From assembly GCF_050948175.1 (NCBI RefSeq), contig NW_027490176.1, positions 496,001 through 560,000 of the forward strand: 64,000 nt of DNA, written 5' to 3'. Both the position numbers and the translations under genes were made by a program. The notes beneath the pieces were generated by a model. It had not been told where the DNA came from and searched no databases. It saw nothing but the letters and a program-made list of their open reading frames with translations. This DNA is from Xylocopa sonorina. Taxonomy: Eukaryota > Arthropoda > Insecta > Hymenoptera > Apidae. Position 1 is the stretch's first letter. Each line of letters starts with the position of its first letter. Shown piece by piece: positions 27,426 through 39,600 of this stretch.

Positions 27426-28762
27426 GTAGACATTTGCAAACGCTATTTCCTTGCAAGGAAGTGTCGCATTTACATTCATTTGAAGTGTAGAAGAGGAGTA
27501 CATAACACTTCGCAAATCATATTATATCTTACCATGAAACATGGAAAGGAGATGCGATATCGCGTTTTAAGAAGCATTAGAACTCTATTGCTACGATACG
27601 TAGACATCTGCAAACGCTATATCCTAGCGAAGAAGTGTCGCATTCACATTCATTTGAAGTGTAGGCGAGGAATACATAACACTTCCCCAATCATATTATA
27701 TCTTACCATGAAACATAGAAATGAGATGCGATATCGCGTTTTAAGAATCATAAGAACTCTATTGCTACGATACGTAGACATCTGCAAACGCTATTTCCTT
27801 GCAAGGAAGTTTCGCATTTACAATCATTTGATGTGTAGAAGAGGAATACATAACACATCGCAAATCATATTATACCTTATCATGAAACATAGAAATGAGG
27901 AGCGATATGTCGTTTTAAGAAGCATTAGAACTCTATCCCTACGATACGTAGATATCTGCAAACGCTATTTCCTTGCAAGGAAGTGTCGCATTTACATTCT
28001 TCTGAAGAGAATATGAAGTATACATAACACTTTACAATGAATATTATATCCTATCATGCAACATAGAAATGAGATGCGATATCGCGTTTTGAGAAGCATT
28101 AGAACTCTACCCCTACGATACGTAAACATCTGCAAACGCTATTTCCTCGCAAGGAAGTGTCGCATTTACATTCTTCTGAAGAGAATACGAGGTATACATA
28201 ACACTTTACAATGAATATTATATCCTATCATGCGACATACAAATGAGATGCGATATCGCGTTTTAAGAATCATAAGAACTCTATTGCTACGATACGTAGA
28301 CATCTGCAAACGCTGTTTCCTTGCAAGGAAGTGCCGCATTTACATTCATTTGTAATGTAGACGAGGAATACATAACACTTCGCAATGAATATTATATCTT
28401 ATCATGAAACATAGATATGAGATGCAATATCTCGTTTTAAGAAGCATTAGAACTCTATTGCTACGATACCTAGACATCTGCAGACGCTATTTCCTAGAAA
28501 GGAAGTGTCGCATTTACATTCATTTGAAGTGTAGACGAGGAATACATGATACTTCGCAAATCATATTATATCTTACCATGAAACATAGAAATGAGATGCG
28601 ATATCGCGTTTTAAGAAGCATTAGAACACTATTGCTTCGATACGTAGACATCTGCAAACGCTATTCCCTTGCAAGTATGTGTCGCATTTACATTCATTTG
28701 AAGTGTAGAGGAGGAATACATAACACTTCGCAAATCATCTTATATCTTACCATGAAACATAG

Positions 28763-30319
28763 TGTAACGTCAGGCGTACCGCCTGCCCACCCTCCGGCGT
28801 CCACCTCATCATCCCCAGCATCCGTATCCGGAGCCCCTGCACACGGGCCACCCGCCGACTCGCCGTCCCTACAGAAGGAGACAAAGGTACGAGAGGGAAG
28901 AGGGATGCAGCATGCCGCGCCCACGCGCGATCTCCACACACGAGGGGGAGGACTTCACCCCGTATTACGAGGGCGAGGAGCTCTCCGACACATACTGGGT
29001 CGAATCCCCAGCGATCACGAAGCCCTATACGTACTTCTCGTACATGTGGGATTAGAATAAGCACACTACTCATATATGTACATACACACCAACACACACC
29101 TAGATTTAAGTAAATATATGTATATATTTTATTCATGCACGGTTATGTTCCGTGCACTCGCGCGCACACTCGACGCTCGCGGCTCACGCTTAACGCGGGC
29201 CGCGCCCCCTCCGAACGGCCCGCCCCACCACGAGGGCCGAGCGGCCGCCCTACTCCGACCGTCCGCCCCACCGCGAGGGCCCAGCGACTCGCGCGCCGCG
29301 CGACCCGAGGAGGTCGCGGACGCGAGATCCGAGAGTCAGTTCTCATCTCATCTCCGAACTGGAGAGTTCCAATCTCACCTCCGAACTGGAGAGTTGGTAT
29401 CTCATCTCCGAACTGGAGAGTTCGTATCTCATCTCCGAACCGAGGAGTTCTAATCCAGCATCCGAACGATGCACTTCCGAGCAATAGGCTCATTCGCAAC
29501 GAGCAATTAGCTCTAATGCATTCGTCTCTATCCATACTCCCATAGCGGAGTCCATTCGATACTTTATACTATTTCTAATTCTCATTGTAATCGCTAGTCA
29601 GTAACTTAGAATTTAGTCAAGTGTATCTAGTATAGTGAAATCATAGAATATAGTTTATTTTTACCAGATTCAAAGTATCTTTATTCAAGTTCAAATACAA
29701 TTCCTTAACTCTAATCCACGGGTACGCTCGCGATTATTCTATTTCTATATCTCATCTGCGATAGTCTTGAGGCTCGACGACTAGAGCGAACCAGCGCTTA
29801 GTTGCTCCATCCTCACTTCTACCGTGTACAGAATATCTTGCGCCCAGGTCGATCCCGGTAAGCTAGAGCGAACCAACGCTTAGCCGTGCCGTACTCAACC
29901 GAAGTTCAAGTATTCTCGACGAGCCTTGCACCTCCGACACAGCGTACACGACGCGCGGGGAGGAGAGAGTTTATTCGTCGTCTCGCTCGGGAATACGTGT
30001 GTGATGCACCGGGATATTCAATTTCCTGCGTTCGAGTCCTGGTTCCTGTGAAGGAGGTTTCCTTCGCCGCACGACCCGTACCTCCGTTCCAGCCGTACGC
30101 CGCCGCCATCCCGGTTGCGGATCCAAGGCGCTCCAGGTACCTGGAAAGAGAAACCAGACAGTAGAATCAAGCCATCACAAGGTAAGTTTAGTGTTAATTA
30201 CCGTTTTATCGAGTCCGAAACGCCAACGAACCCGGTCCGGACGCAATTCGCGTTATTTTCGGGAACGGTTACGACTTTGTGCCACCGTTGCGAGCGCAAC
30301 CGCACCTCGGGACGTGACA
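28763..30319 (+). mobile_element. Solo LTR of family A, plus orientation (1557 bp), no matching TSD
   Basis: The LTR begins TGTAACGTC and ends GACGTGACA, the reverse complement of the other family A copies. The flanking tetramers are ATAG and AAGG, so there is no TSD. The satellite stops at monomer position 11 on the left and resumes at position 36 on the right, losing 24 bp. This suggests recombination between two LTRs inserted at different points, or a flanking deletion. The copy has four 27-bp minisatellite units (29343-29450) and the 81-bp deletion shared with the LTRs at 11757 and 46035. An extra C in 'cctgcccaccc' (near 28788) breaks the U3/Pol-tail frame. Confidence 0.93.
29919..30164 (+). 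pseudogene. LTR-internal ORF, ATG lost and C-terminus truncated
   Basis: Homologue of the ORF at 60403-60750. ACG replaces the ATG. The 27-residue central block is deleted in frame. A TAG replaces the CGG codon seven codons before the usual end, so the last seven residues are lost. The donor-like AAGGTAAGT downstream (30179-30187) remains. The frame is otherwise open and the Arg-rich and DPRRSRYLERE motifs remain. Confidence 0.35.
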
Positions 30320-33300
30320 AAGGAGCATTTGAACTCTATTGCTTCGATACGTAGACATCTGCAAACGCTATTTCCTTGCAAGGAAGTGTGGCATTTACAT
30401 TCATTTGAAGTGTAGACGAGGAATACATAACACTTCGCAAATCATATTATATCTTACCATGAAACATAGAAATGAGATGCGATATCGCGTTTTAAGAAGC
30501 ATTAGAACTCTATTGCTACGATACCTAGACATCTGCAGACGCTATTTCCTAGCAAGGAAGTGTCGCATTTACATTCATTTGAAGTGTAGACGAGGAATAC
30601 ATGATACTTCGCAATGAACATTATATCTTATCATGAAACATAGATATGAGATGCAGTATCTCGTTTTAAGAAGCATTTGAACTCTATTGCTTCGATACGT
30701 AGACATCTGCAAACGCTATTTCCTTGCAAGTATGTGTGGCATTCACATTCATTTGAAGTGTAGACGAAGAATACATGACACTTCGCAAATCATATTATAT
30801 CTTACCATGAAACATAGAAATGAGATGCGATATCGCGTTTTAAGAAGCATTAGAACTCTATTGCTACGATACGTAGACATCTGCAAACGCTATTTCCTTG
30901 CAAGGAAGTGTCGCATTTACATTCATTTGATGTGTAGACGAGGAATACATAACACTTCGCAATGAATATTATATCTTATCATGAAACATAGGTATGAGAT
31001 GCAATATCTCGTTTTAAGAAGCATTTGAACTCTATTGCTTCGATACGTAGACATCTGCAAACGCTATTTCCTTGCAAGGAAGTGTCGCATTTACATTCAC
31101 TTGAAGTGTAGGCGAGGAATACATAACACTTCGCAAATCATATTATAACTTACCATGAAACATAGAAGTGAGACGCGATATCGCGTTTTAAGAAGCATTA
31201 GAATACTATTGCTACGATAGGCAAATATTTGCAAACGCTATTTCCTTGCAAGGAAGTGTCGCATTCACATTCATTTGAAGTGTAGACGAGGAATACATAA
31301 CACTTCGCAAATCATATTATATCTTACCATGAAACATATAAATGAGATGCGATATCGCGTTTTAAGAAGCATTAGAACTCTATTGCTACGATACCTAGAC
31401 ATCTGCAGACGCTATTTCCTAGCAAGGAAGTGTCGCAATTACATTCATTTGAAGTGTAGACGAGGAATACATGATACTTCGCAATGAATATTATATCTTA
31501 TCATGAAACATAGATATGAGATGCAGTATCTCGTTTTAAGAAGCATTTGAACTCTATTGCTTCGAAACGTAGACAGCTGCAAACGCAATTTCCTTACAAG
31601 GAAGTGTCGCATTTACATTAATTTGAAGTGTAGACGAGGAATACATAACACTTTGCAAATCATATTATATCTTACCATGAAACATAGAAATGAGAAGCGA
31701 TATCGCGTTTTAAGAAGCATTAGAACACTATTGCTTCGATACGTAGACATCTGCAAATGCTATTTCCTTGCAAGTATGTGTCGCATTCACATTCATTTGA
31801 AGTGTAGACGAGGAATACATGACACTTCGCAAATCATATAATATCTTACCATGAAACATAGAAATGAGATGCGATATCGCGTTTTAAGAAGCATTAGAAC
31901 TCTATTGCTACGATACGTAGACATCTGCAAACGCTATTTCCTTGCAAGGAAGTGTCGCATTTACATTCATTTGATGTGTACACGAGGAATGCATAACACT
32001 TCGCAATGTATATTATATCTTACCATGAAACATAGAAATGAGATGCGATATCGCGATTTAAGAAGCTTTAGAACACTATTGCTTCGATACGTAGACATCT
32101 GCAAACGCTATTTCCTAGCAAGGAAGTGTCGCATTTACATTCATTTGAAGTGTAGACGAGGAATACATGACACTTCGCAAATCATATTATATCTTACCAT
32201 GAAACATAGAAATGAGATGCGATATCGCGTTGTAAGAAGCATTAGAACTCCATTGCTTCGATACGTAGACATCTGCAAACGCTATTTCCTTGCAAGGAAG
32301 TGTCGCATTTACATTCACTTGAAGTGTAGGCGAGGAATACATAACACTTCGCAAATCATATTATACCTTACCATGAAACATAGAAATGAGATGCGAAATC
32401 GCGTTTTAAGGATTATAAGAGCTCTATTGCTACGATACGTAGACATCTGCAAACTCTATTTCCTTGCAAGGAAGTGTCGCATTTACATTCATTTGAAGTG
32501 TAGACAAGGAATACATGATACTTCGCAAATCATATTATATCTTACCATGAAACATAGAAATGAGATGCGATATAGCGTTCTAAGAAGCATTAGAAATCCA
32601 TTGCTACGATACGTAGACATCTGCAAATGCTATTTCCTTGCAAGGAAGCTTCGCATTTACATTCATTTGATGTGTAGACGAGGAATACATAACACTTCGC
32701 AAATCATATTATATCTTACCATGAAACATAGAAATGAGATGCGATTACGCGTTGTAAGAAGCATTAGAACTCCATTGCTTCGATACGTAGACATCTGCAA
32801 ACGATATTTCCTTGCAAGGAAGTGTTGCATTTACATTCACTTGAAGTGTAAGCGAGGAATACATAACACTTCGCAAATCATATTATACCTTACCATGAAA
32901 CATAGAAATGAGATGCGAAATCGCGTTTTAAGGATTATAAGAGCTCTATTGCTACGATACGTAGACATCTGCAAACGCTATTTCCTTGCAAGGAAGTGTC
33001 GCATTTACATTCATTTGAGGTGTAGACGAGGAATACATAACACTTCGCAAATCATATTATATCTTACCATGAAACATAGAAATGAGATGCGATATCGCGT
33101 TTTAAGAAGCATTTGAACTCTATTGCTACGATACGTAGACATCTGCAATCGCTGTTTCCTTGCAAGGAAGTGTCGCATTTACTTTCATTTGAATCGTAGA
33201 CGAGGAATGCATAACACTTCCAAATGAATATTATATCTTGTCATAAAACATAGATATGAGATGCGATATCGCGATTTAAGAAGCTTTAGAACACTATTGC

Positions 33301-35048
33301 TTCGATACGTAGACATCTGCAAACGCTATTTCCTAGCAAGGAAGTGTCGCATTTACATTCATTTGAAGTGTAGACGAGGAATACATGATACTTAGCAAAT
33401 CATATTATATCTTACCATGAAACATAGAAATGAGATGCGATATCGCGTTTTAAGAAGCATTAGAAATCTATTGCTACGATACGTACACATCTGCAAACGC
33501 TATTTCCTTGCAAGGAAGTGTCGCATTTACTTTCATTTGAGTCGTAGACGAGGAATGCATAACACTTCGCAATGTATATTATATCTTATCATGAAACATA
33601 GATATGAGATGCAATATCTCGTTTTAAGAAGCATTTGAACTCTATCGCTACGATACCTAGACATCTGCAGACACTATTTCCTAGCAAGGAAGTGTCGCAT
33701 TTACATACATTTGAAGTGTAGACGAGGAATACATAACACTTCGCAAATCATATTATATCTTACCATGAAACATAGAAATGAGATGCGATATCGCGTTTTA
33801 AGAAGCATTAGAAATCTATTGCTACGATACGTAGACATCTGCAGACGCTATTTCCTTGCAAGGAAGTGTCGAATTTACATTAATTTGAAGTGTAGACGAG
33901 AAATACATAACACTTCGCAAATCATATTATATCTTACCATGAAACATAGAAATGAGATGCGGTATCGCGTTTTAGGAATCATAAGAACTCTATTGTTACG
34001 ATACGTAGACAACTGCAAACGCTATTTCCTTGCAAGGAAGTGTCGCATTTACATTCATTTGAATCGTATACGAGGAATGCATAACACTTCGCAATGAATA
34101 TTATATCTTACCATGAAACACAGAAATGAGATGCGATATCGCGTTTTAAGAATCATAAGAACTCTATTGCTTCGACACGTAGACATCTGCAAACGCTATT
34201 TCCTTGCAAGGAAGTGTCGCATTTACATTCATTTGAAGTGTAGACGAGGAATACATAACACTTCGCAAATCATATTATAACTTACCATGAAACATAGAAA
34301 TGAGATGCGATATCGCGTTTTAAGAAGCATTAGAAATCTATTGATACGATACCTAGACATCTGCAGACACTATTTCCTAGCAAGGAAGTGTCGCATTTAC
34401 ATTCATTTGAAGTGTAGACGAGGATTACATAACACTTCGCAAATCATATTATATCTTACCATGAAACATAAAAATGAGATGCGATATCGCGTTTTAAGAA
34501 GCATTAGAACACTATTGCTACGATTGGTAGACATTTGCAGACGCTATTTCCTGGCAAGGAAGTGTCGCATTTACATTCATTTGAAGTGTGGAGGAGGATT
34601 ACATAACACTTCGCAAATCATATTACATCTTACCATGAGACATAGAAATGAGATGCGATATCGCGTTTTAAGTATCATAAGAACTCTATTGCTACGATAC
34701 GTAGGCAACTGCAAACGCTATTTCCTTTCAAGGAAGTGTCGCATTTACATTAATTTGAAGTGTAGACGAGGAGTACATAACACTTCGCAAATCATATTAT
34801 ATCTTACCATGAAACATAGAAATGAGATGCGATATCGCGTTTTAAGAATCATAAGAACTCTATTGCTTCGACACGTAGACATCTGCAAACGCTATTTCCT
34901 TGCATGGAAGTGTCGCATTTACATTCATTTGAAGTGTAGACGAGGAATACATAACACTTCGCAAATCATATTATAACTTACCATGAAACATAGAAATGAG
35001 ACGCGATATCGCGTTTTAAGAAGCATTAGAAATCTATTGATACGATAC
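30320..35048 (+). repeat. 174-bp satellite array, block 4
   Basis: About 27 monomers mixing type A (GCGATATCGC) and type B (GAGATGCAATATCTC) copies. The left end begins mid-monomer (position 36) after the LTR, and the right end stops at position 66 at the next LTR. Monomers near 33930-34100 ('ttaggaatcataag', 'gtagacaactgc', 'aatcgtatacgagg') resemble those near 62000-62830, so related monomers lie 28 kb apart. Confidence 0.96.
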
Positions 35049-36658
35049 TGTCACGTCCCGAGGTGCGGTTGCGCTCGCAACGGTGGCACAAAGTCGTAAC
35101 CGTTCCCGAAAATAACGCGAATTGCGTCCGGACCGGGTTCGTTGGCGTTTCGGACTCGATAAAACGGTAATTAACACGAAACTTACCTTGCGAAGGCTTG
35201 ATTCCGCTGTCTGATTTCTCTTTCCAGGTACCTGGAGCGCCTTGGATCCGCAACCGGGATGGCGGCGGCGTACGGCTGGAACGGAGGTACGTCTACGGGA
35301 ATAAGCGTCCAGGCGGGTTGACTCCGGCTGGCAGGTATCGGCGTTGGGCCCTGACGATTGGCGACTCGTACGGGTCGTGCGGCGAAGGAAACCTCCTCCA
35401 CAGGAACCAGGACTCGAACGTAGGAAATGGAATATTCTGGTGCATCACCCACGTATTCCCGAGCGAGACGACGAATAAACTCTCTCCTCCCCGCGCGTCG
35501 TGTACGCTTTGTCGGGGGTGCAAGGCTCATCGAGAATACTTGAACTTCGGTTGAATACGGCACGGCTAAGCGTTGGTTCGCTCTAGCTTACCGGGATCGA
35601 CCTGGGCGCAAGATATTCTGTACACGGTAGAAGTGAGGATGGAGCAACTAAGCGCTGGTTCGCTCTAGTCGTCGAGCCTCAAGACTATCGCAGATGAGAT
35701 ATAGAAATAGAATAATCGCGAGCGTACCCGTGGATTAGAGTTAAGGAATTGTATTTGAACTTGAATACAGATACTTTGAATCTGGTAAAAATAAACTATA
35801 TTCTATGATTTCACTATACTAGATACACTTGACTAAATTCTAAGTTACTGACTAGCGATTACAATGAGAATTAGAAATAGTATAAAGTATTGATTGGACT
35901 CCGCTATGGGAGTATGGATAGAGACGAATGCATTAGAGCTAATTGCTCGTTGCGAATGAGCCTATTGCTCGGAAGTGCATCGTTCGGATGCTGGATTAGA
36001 ACTCCTCGGTTCGGAGATGAGATACGAACACTCCAGTTCGGAGATGAGATACCAACTCTCCAGTTCGGAGGTGAGATTGGAACTGACTCTCGGATCTCGC
36101 GTCCGCGACCTCCTTGGGTCGCGCGGCGCGCGAGTCGCTGGGCCCTCGCGGTGGGGCGGACGGTCGGAGTAGGGCGGCCGCTCGGCCCTCGTGGTGGGGC
36201 GGCCGTTCGGAGTGGGGCGCGGCCCGCGTTAAGCGTGAGCCGCGAGCGTCGAGTGTGCGCGCGAGTGCACGGAACATAACCGTGCATGAATAAAATATAT
36301 ACATATATTCACTTAAATCTAGGTGTGTGTTGGTGTGTATGTACATAGGTGAGTAGTGTGCTTATTCTAATCCCACATGTACGAGAAGTACGTATAGGGC
36401 TTCGTGATCGCTGGGGATTCGACCCAGTATGTGTCGGAGAGCTCCTCGCCCTCGTAATACGGGGTGAAGTCCTTCCCCTCGTGTGTGGAGATCGCGCGTG
36501 GGCGCGGCATGCTGCATCCCTCTTCCCTCTCGTACCTTTGTCTCCTTCTGTAGGGACGGCGAGTCGGCGGGTGGCCCGTGTGCAGGGGCTCCGGATACGG
36601 ATGCTGGGGATGATGAGGTGGACGCCGGAGGGTGGCAGGCGGTACGCCTGACGTTACA
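35049..36658 (-). mobile_element. Solo LTR of family A (1610 bp), no matching TSD
   Basis: TGTCACGTC...GACGTTACA termini. It contains the 81-bp segment and three 27-bp minisatellite units (35999-36079), so it belongs with the LTRs of the full-length element. The flanking tetramers are ATAC and GTAT, which do not match. The satellite phase jumps from position 66 to position 24. The LTR therefore no longer sits in its original site, which fits ectopic LTR-LTR recombination within the array. Confidence 0.93.
35183..35530 (-). CDS. LTR-internal ORF, intact, 115 aa, unknown function
   Basis: Same ORF as at 60403-60750, with a real ATG, all 115 codons and the final TAA overlapping the donor-like GTAAGT. 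It carries Arg-rich RTRRAGRREF near the N-terminus, the 27-residue central block (starting RVANRQGPTPIPASR), and ADPRRSRYLEREIRQRN at the end. Its survival in a solo LTR suggests either a young copy or an ORF able to be expressed from the LTR promoter alone. Confidence 0.4.
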   Translation of the reverse strand: MSLAPPTKRTRRAGRREFIRRLAREYVGDAPEYSISYVRVLVPVEEVSFAARPVRVANRQGPTPIPASRSQPAWTLIPVDVPPFQPYAAAIPVADPRRSRYLEREIRQRNQAFAR

Positions 36659-39600
36659 GTATCGCGTTTTAAGAATCATAAGAACTCTATTGCTACGATA
36701 CGTAGACATCTGCAAACGCTATTTCCTTGCAAGGAAGTGTCGCATTTACATTCATTTGAATCGTAGACGAGGAATGCATAACACTTCCAAATGAATATTA
36801 TATCTTATCATAAAACATAGATATGAGATGCAATATCTCGTTTTAACAAGCATTTGAACTCTATTGCTTCGATACGTAGACATCTGCAAACGCTATTTCC
36901 TTGCAAGGAAGTGTCGCATTTACATTCATTTGAAGTGTAGACGAGGAATACATAACACTTCGCAAATCATATTATAACTTACCATGAAACATAGAAATGA
37001 GATGCGATATCGCGTTTTAAGAAGCATTAGAAATCTATTGATACGATACCTAGACATCTGCAGACACTATTTCCTAGCAAGGAAGTGTCGCATTTACATT
37101 CATTTGAAGTGTAGACGAGGAATACATAACACTTCGCAAATCATATTATATCTTACCATGAAACATAAAAATGAGATGCGATATCGCGTTTTAAGAAGCA
37201 TTAGAACTCTATCGCTACGATACCTAGACATCTGCAGACACTATTTCCTAGCAAGGAAGTGTCGCATTTGCATTCATTTGAAGTGTAGACGAGGAATACA
37301 TGACACTTCGCAATGAATATTATATCTTACCATGAAACATAGATATGAGATGCAATATCTCGTTTTAAGAAGCATTTGAACTCTATTGCTTCGATACGTA
37401 GACATCTGCAAACGCTATTTCCTAGCGAGGAAGTGTGGCATTCACATTCATTTGAAGTGTAGACGAGGAATACATAACACTTCGCAGATCATATTATATC
37501 TTACCATGAAACATAGAAATGGGATGCGATATCGCGTTTTAAGAATCATAAGAACTCTATTGCTACGATACGTAGACATCTGCAAACGCTATTTCCTAGC
37601 GAGGAAGTGTGGCATTCACATTCATTTGAATTGTAGACGAGGAATACATAACACTTCGCAAATCATATTATATCTTACCATGAAACATAGAAATGGGATG
37701 CGATATCGCGTTTTAAGAATCATAAAAACTCTATTGCTACGATACGTAGACATCTGCAAACGCTATTTCCTTGCAAGGAAGTGTCGCATTTACATTCATT
37801 TGAATCGTTGACGAGGAATGCATAACACTTCCAAATGAATATTATATCTTATCATAAAACATAGATATGAGATGCAATATCTCGTTTTAACAAGCATTTG
37901 AACTCTATTGCTTCGATACGTAGACATCTGCAAACGCTATTTCCTTGCAAGGAAGTGTCGCATTTGCATTCATTTGAATCGTATAAGAGGAATGCATAAC
38001 ACTTCGCAATGAATATTATATCTTATCATGAATCATAGATATGAGATGCAATATCTCGTTTCAAGAAGCATTTGAACTCTATCGCTACGATACCTAGACA
38101 TCTGCAGACACTATTTCCTAGCAAGGAAGTGTCGCATTTGCATTCATTTGAAGTGTAGACGAGGAATACATGACACTTCGCAATGAATATTATATCTTAC
38201 CATGAAACATAGATATGAGATGCAATATCTCGTTTTAAGAAGCATTTGAACTCTATTGCTTCGATACGTAGACATCTGCAAACGCTATTTCCTTGCAAGG
38301 AGGTGTCGCATTTACATTCATTTGAATCGTAGACGAGGAATACATGACAATTCGCAAATCATATTATATCTTACCATGAAACATAGAAATGAGATGCGAT
38401 ATCGCGTTTTAAGAAGCATTAGAAATCTATTGCTTCGATACGTAGACATCTGCAAACGCTATTTCCTAGCGAGGAAGTGTGGCATTCACATTCATTTGAA
38501 GTGTAGACGAGGAATACATAACACTTCGCAAATCATATTATATCTTACCATGAAACATAGAAATGGGATGCGATATCGCGTTTTAAGAATCATAAAAGCT
38601 CTATTGCTACGATACGTAGACATCTGCAAACGCTATTTCCTTGCAAGGAGGTGTCGCATTTACATTCATTTGAATCGTAGACGAGGAATACATGACAATT
38701 CACAAATCATATTATATCTTACCATGAAACATAGAAATGAGATGCGATATCGCGTTTTAAGAAGCATTAGAAATCTATTGCTTCGATACGTAGACATCTG
38801 CAAACGCTATTTCCTAGCGAGGAAGTGTGGCATTCACATTCATTTGAAGTGTAGACGAGGAATACATAACACTTCGCAAATCATATTATATCTTACCATG
38901 AAACATAGAAATGGGATGCGATATCGCGTTTTAAGAATCATAAAAACTCTATTGCTACGATACGTAGACATCTGCAAACGCTATTTCCTTGCAAGGAAGT
39001 GTCGCATTTACATTCATTTGAATCGTTGACGAGGAATGCATAACACTTCCAAATGAATATTATATCTTGTCATAAAACATAGATATGAGATGCAATATCT
39101 CGTTTTAACAAGCATTTGAACTCTATTGCTTCGATACGTAGACATCTGCAAACGCTATTTCCTTGCAAGGAAGTGTCGCATTTGCATTCATTTGAATCGT
39201 ATAAGAGGAATGCATAACACTTCGCAATGAATATTATATCTTATCATGAATCATAGATATGAGATGCAATATCTCGTTTCAAGAAGCATTTGAACTCTAT
39301 CGCTACGATACCTAGACATCTGCAGACACTATTTCCTAGCAAGGAAGTGTCGCATTTGCATTCATTTGAAGTGTAGACGAGGAATACATGACACTTCGCA
39401 ATGAATATTATATCTTACCATGAAACATAGATATGAGATGCAATATCTCGTTTTAAGAAGCATTTGAACTCTATTGCTTCGATACGTAGACATCTGCAAA
39501 CGCTATTTCCTTGCAAGGAGGTTTCGCATTTACATTCATTTGAATCGTAGACGAGGAATACATGACAATTCGCAAATCATATTATATCTTACCATGAAAC

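Larger units (their letters stand above)
22399..28762 (+). repeat. 174-bp satellite array, block 3 (more diverged)
   Basis: About 36 monomers with more indels and substitutions than blocks 1 and 2. It includes type-B monomers with GAGATGCAATATCTCG, monomers with 'ttcttctgaagagaatatgaagta' in place of the usual 'ttcatttgaagtgtagacgagga' (about 23637, 26083, 28000, 28176), and one with a short tandem duplication of 'gcatttac' (25196-25212). Two tandem copies of a roughly 2.4-kb segment lie within it. Open frames are short here because stops and frame shifts are frequent. Confidence 0.95.

Noticed and set aside
28763..36658. An inversion between the oppositely oriented LTRs at 28763 and 35049
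   Set aside because: The satellite between them has the same orientation as outside, and the flanks do not pair as an inversion would need.
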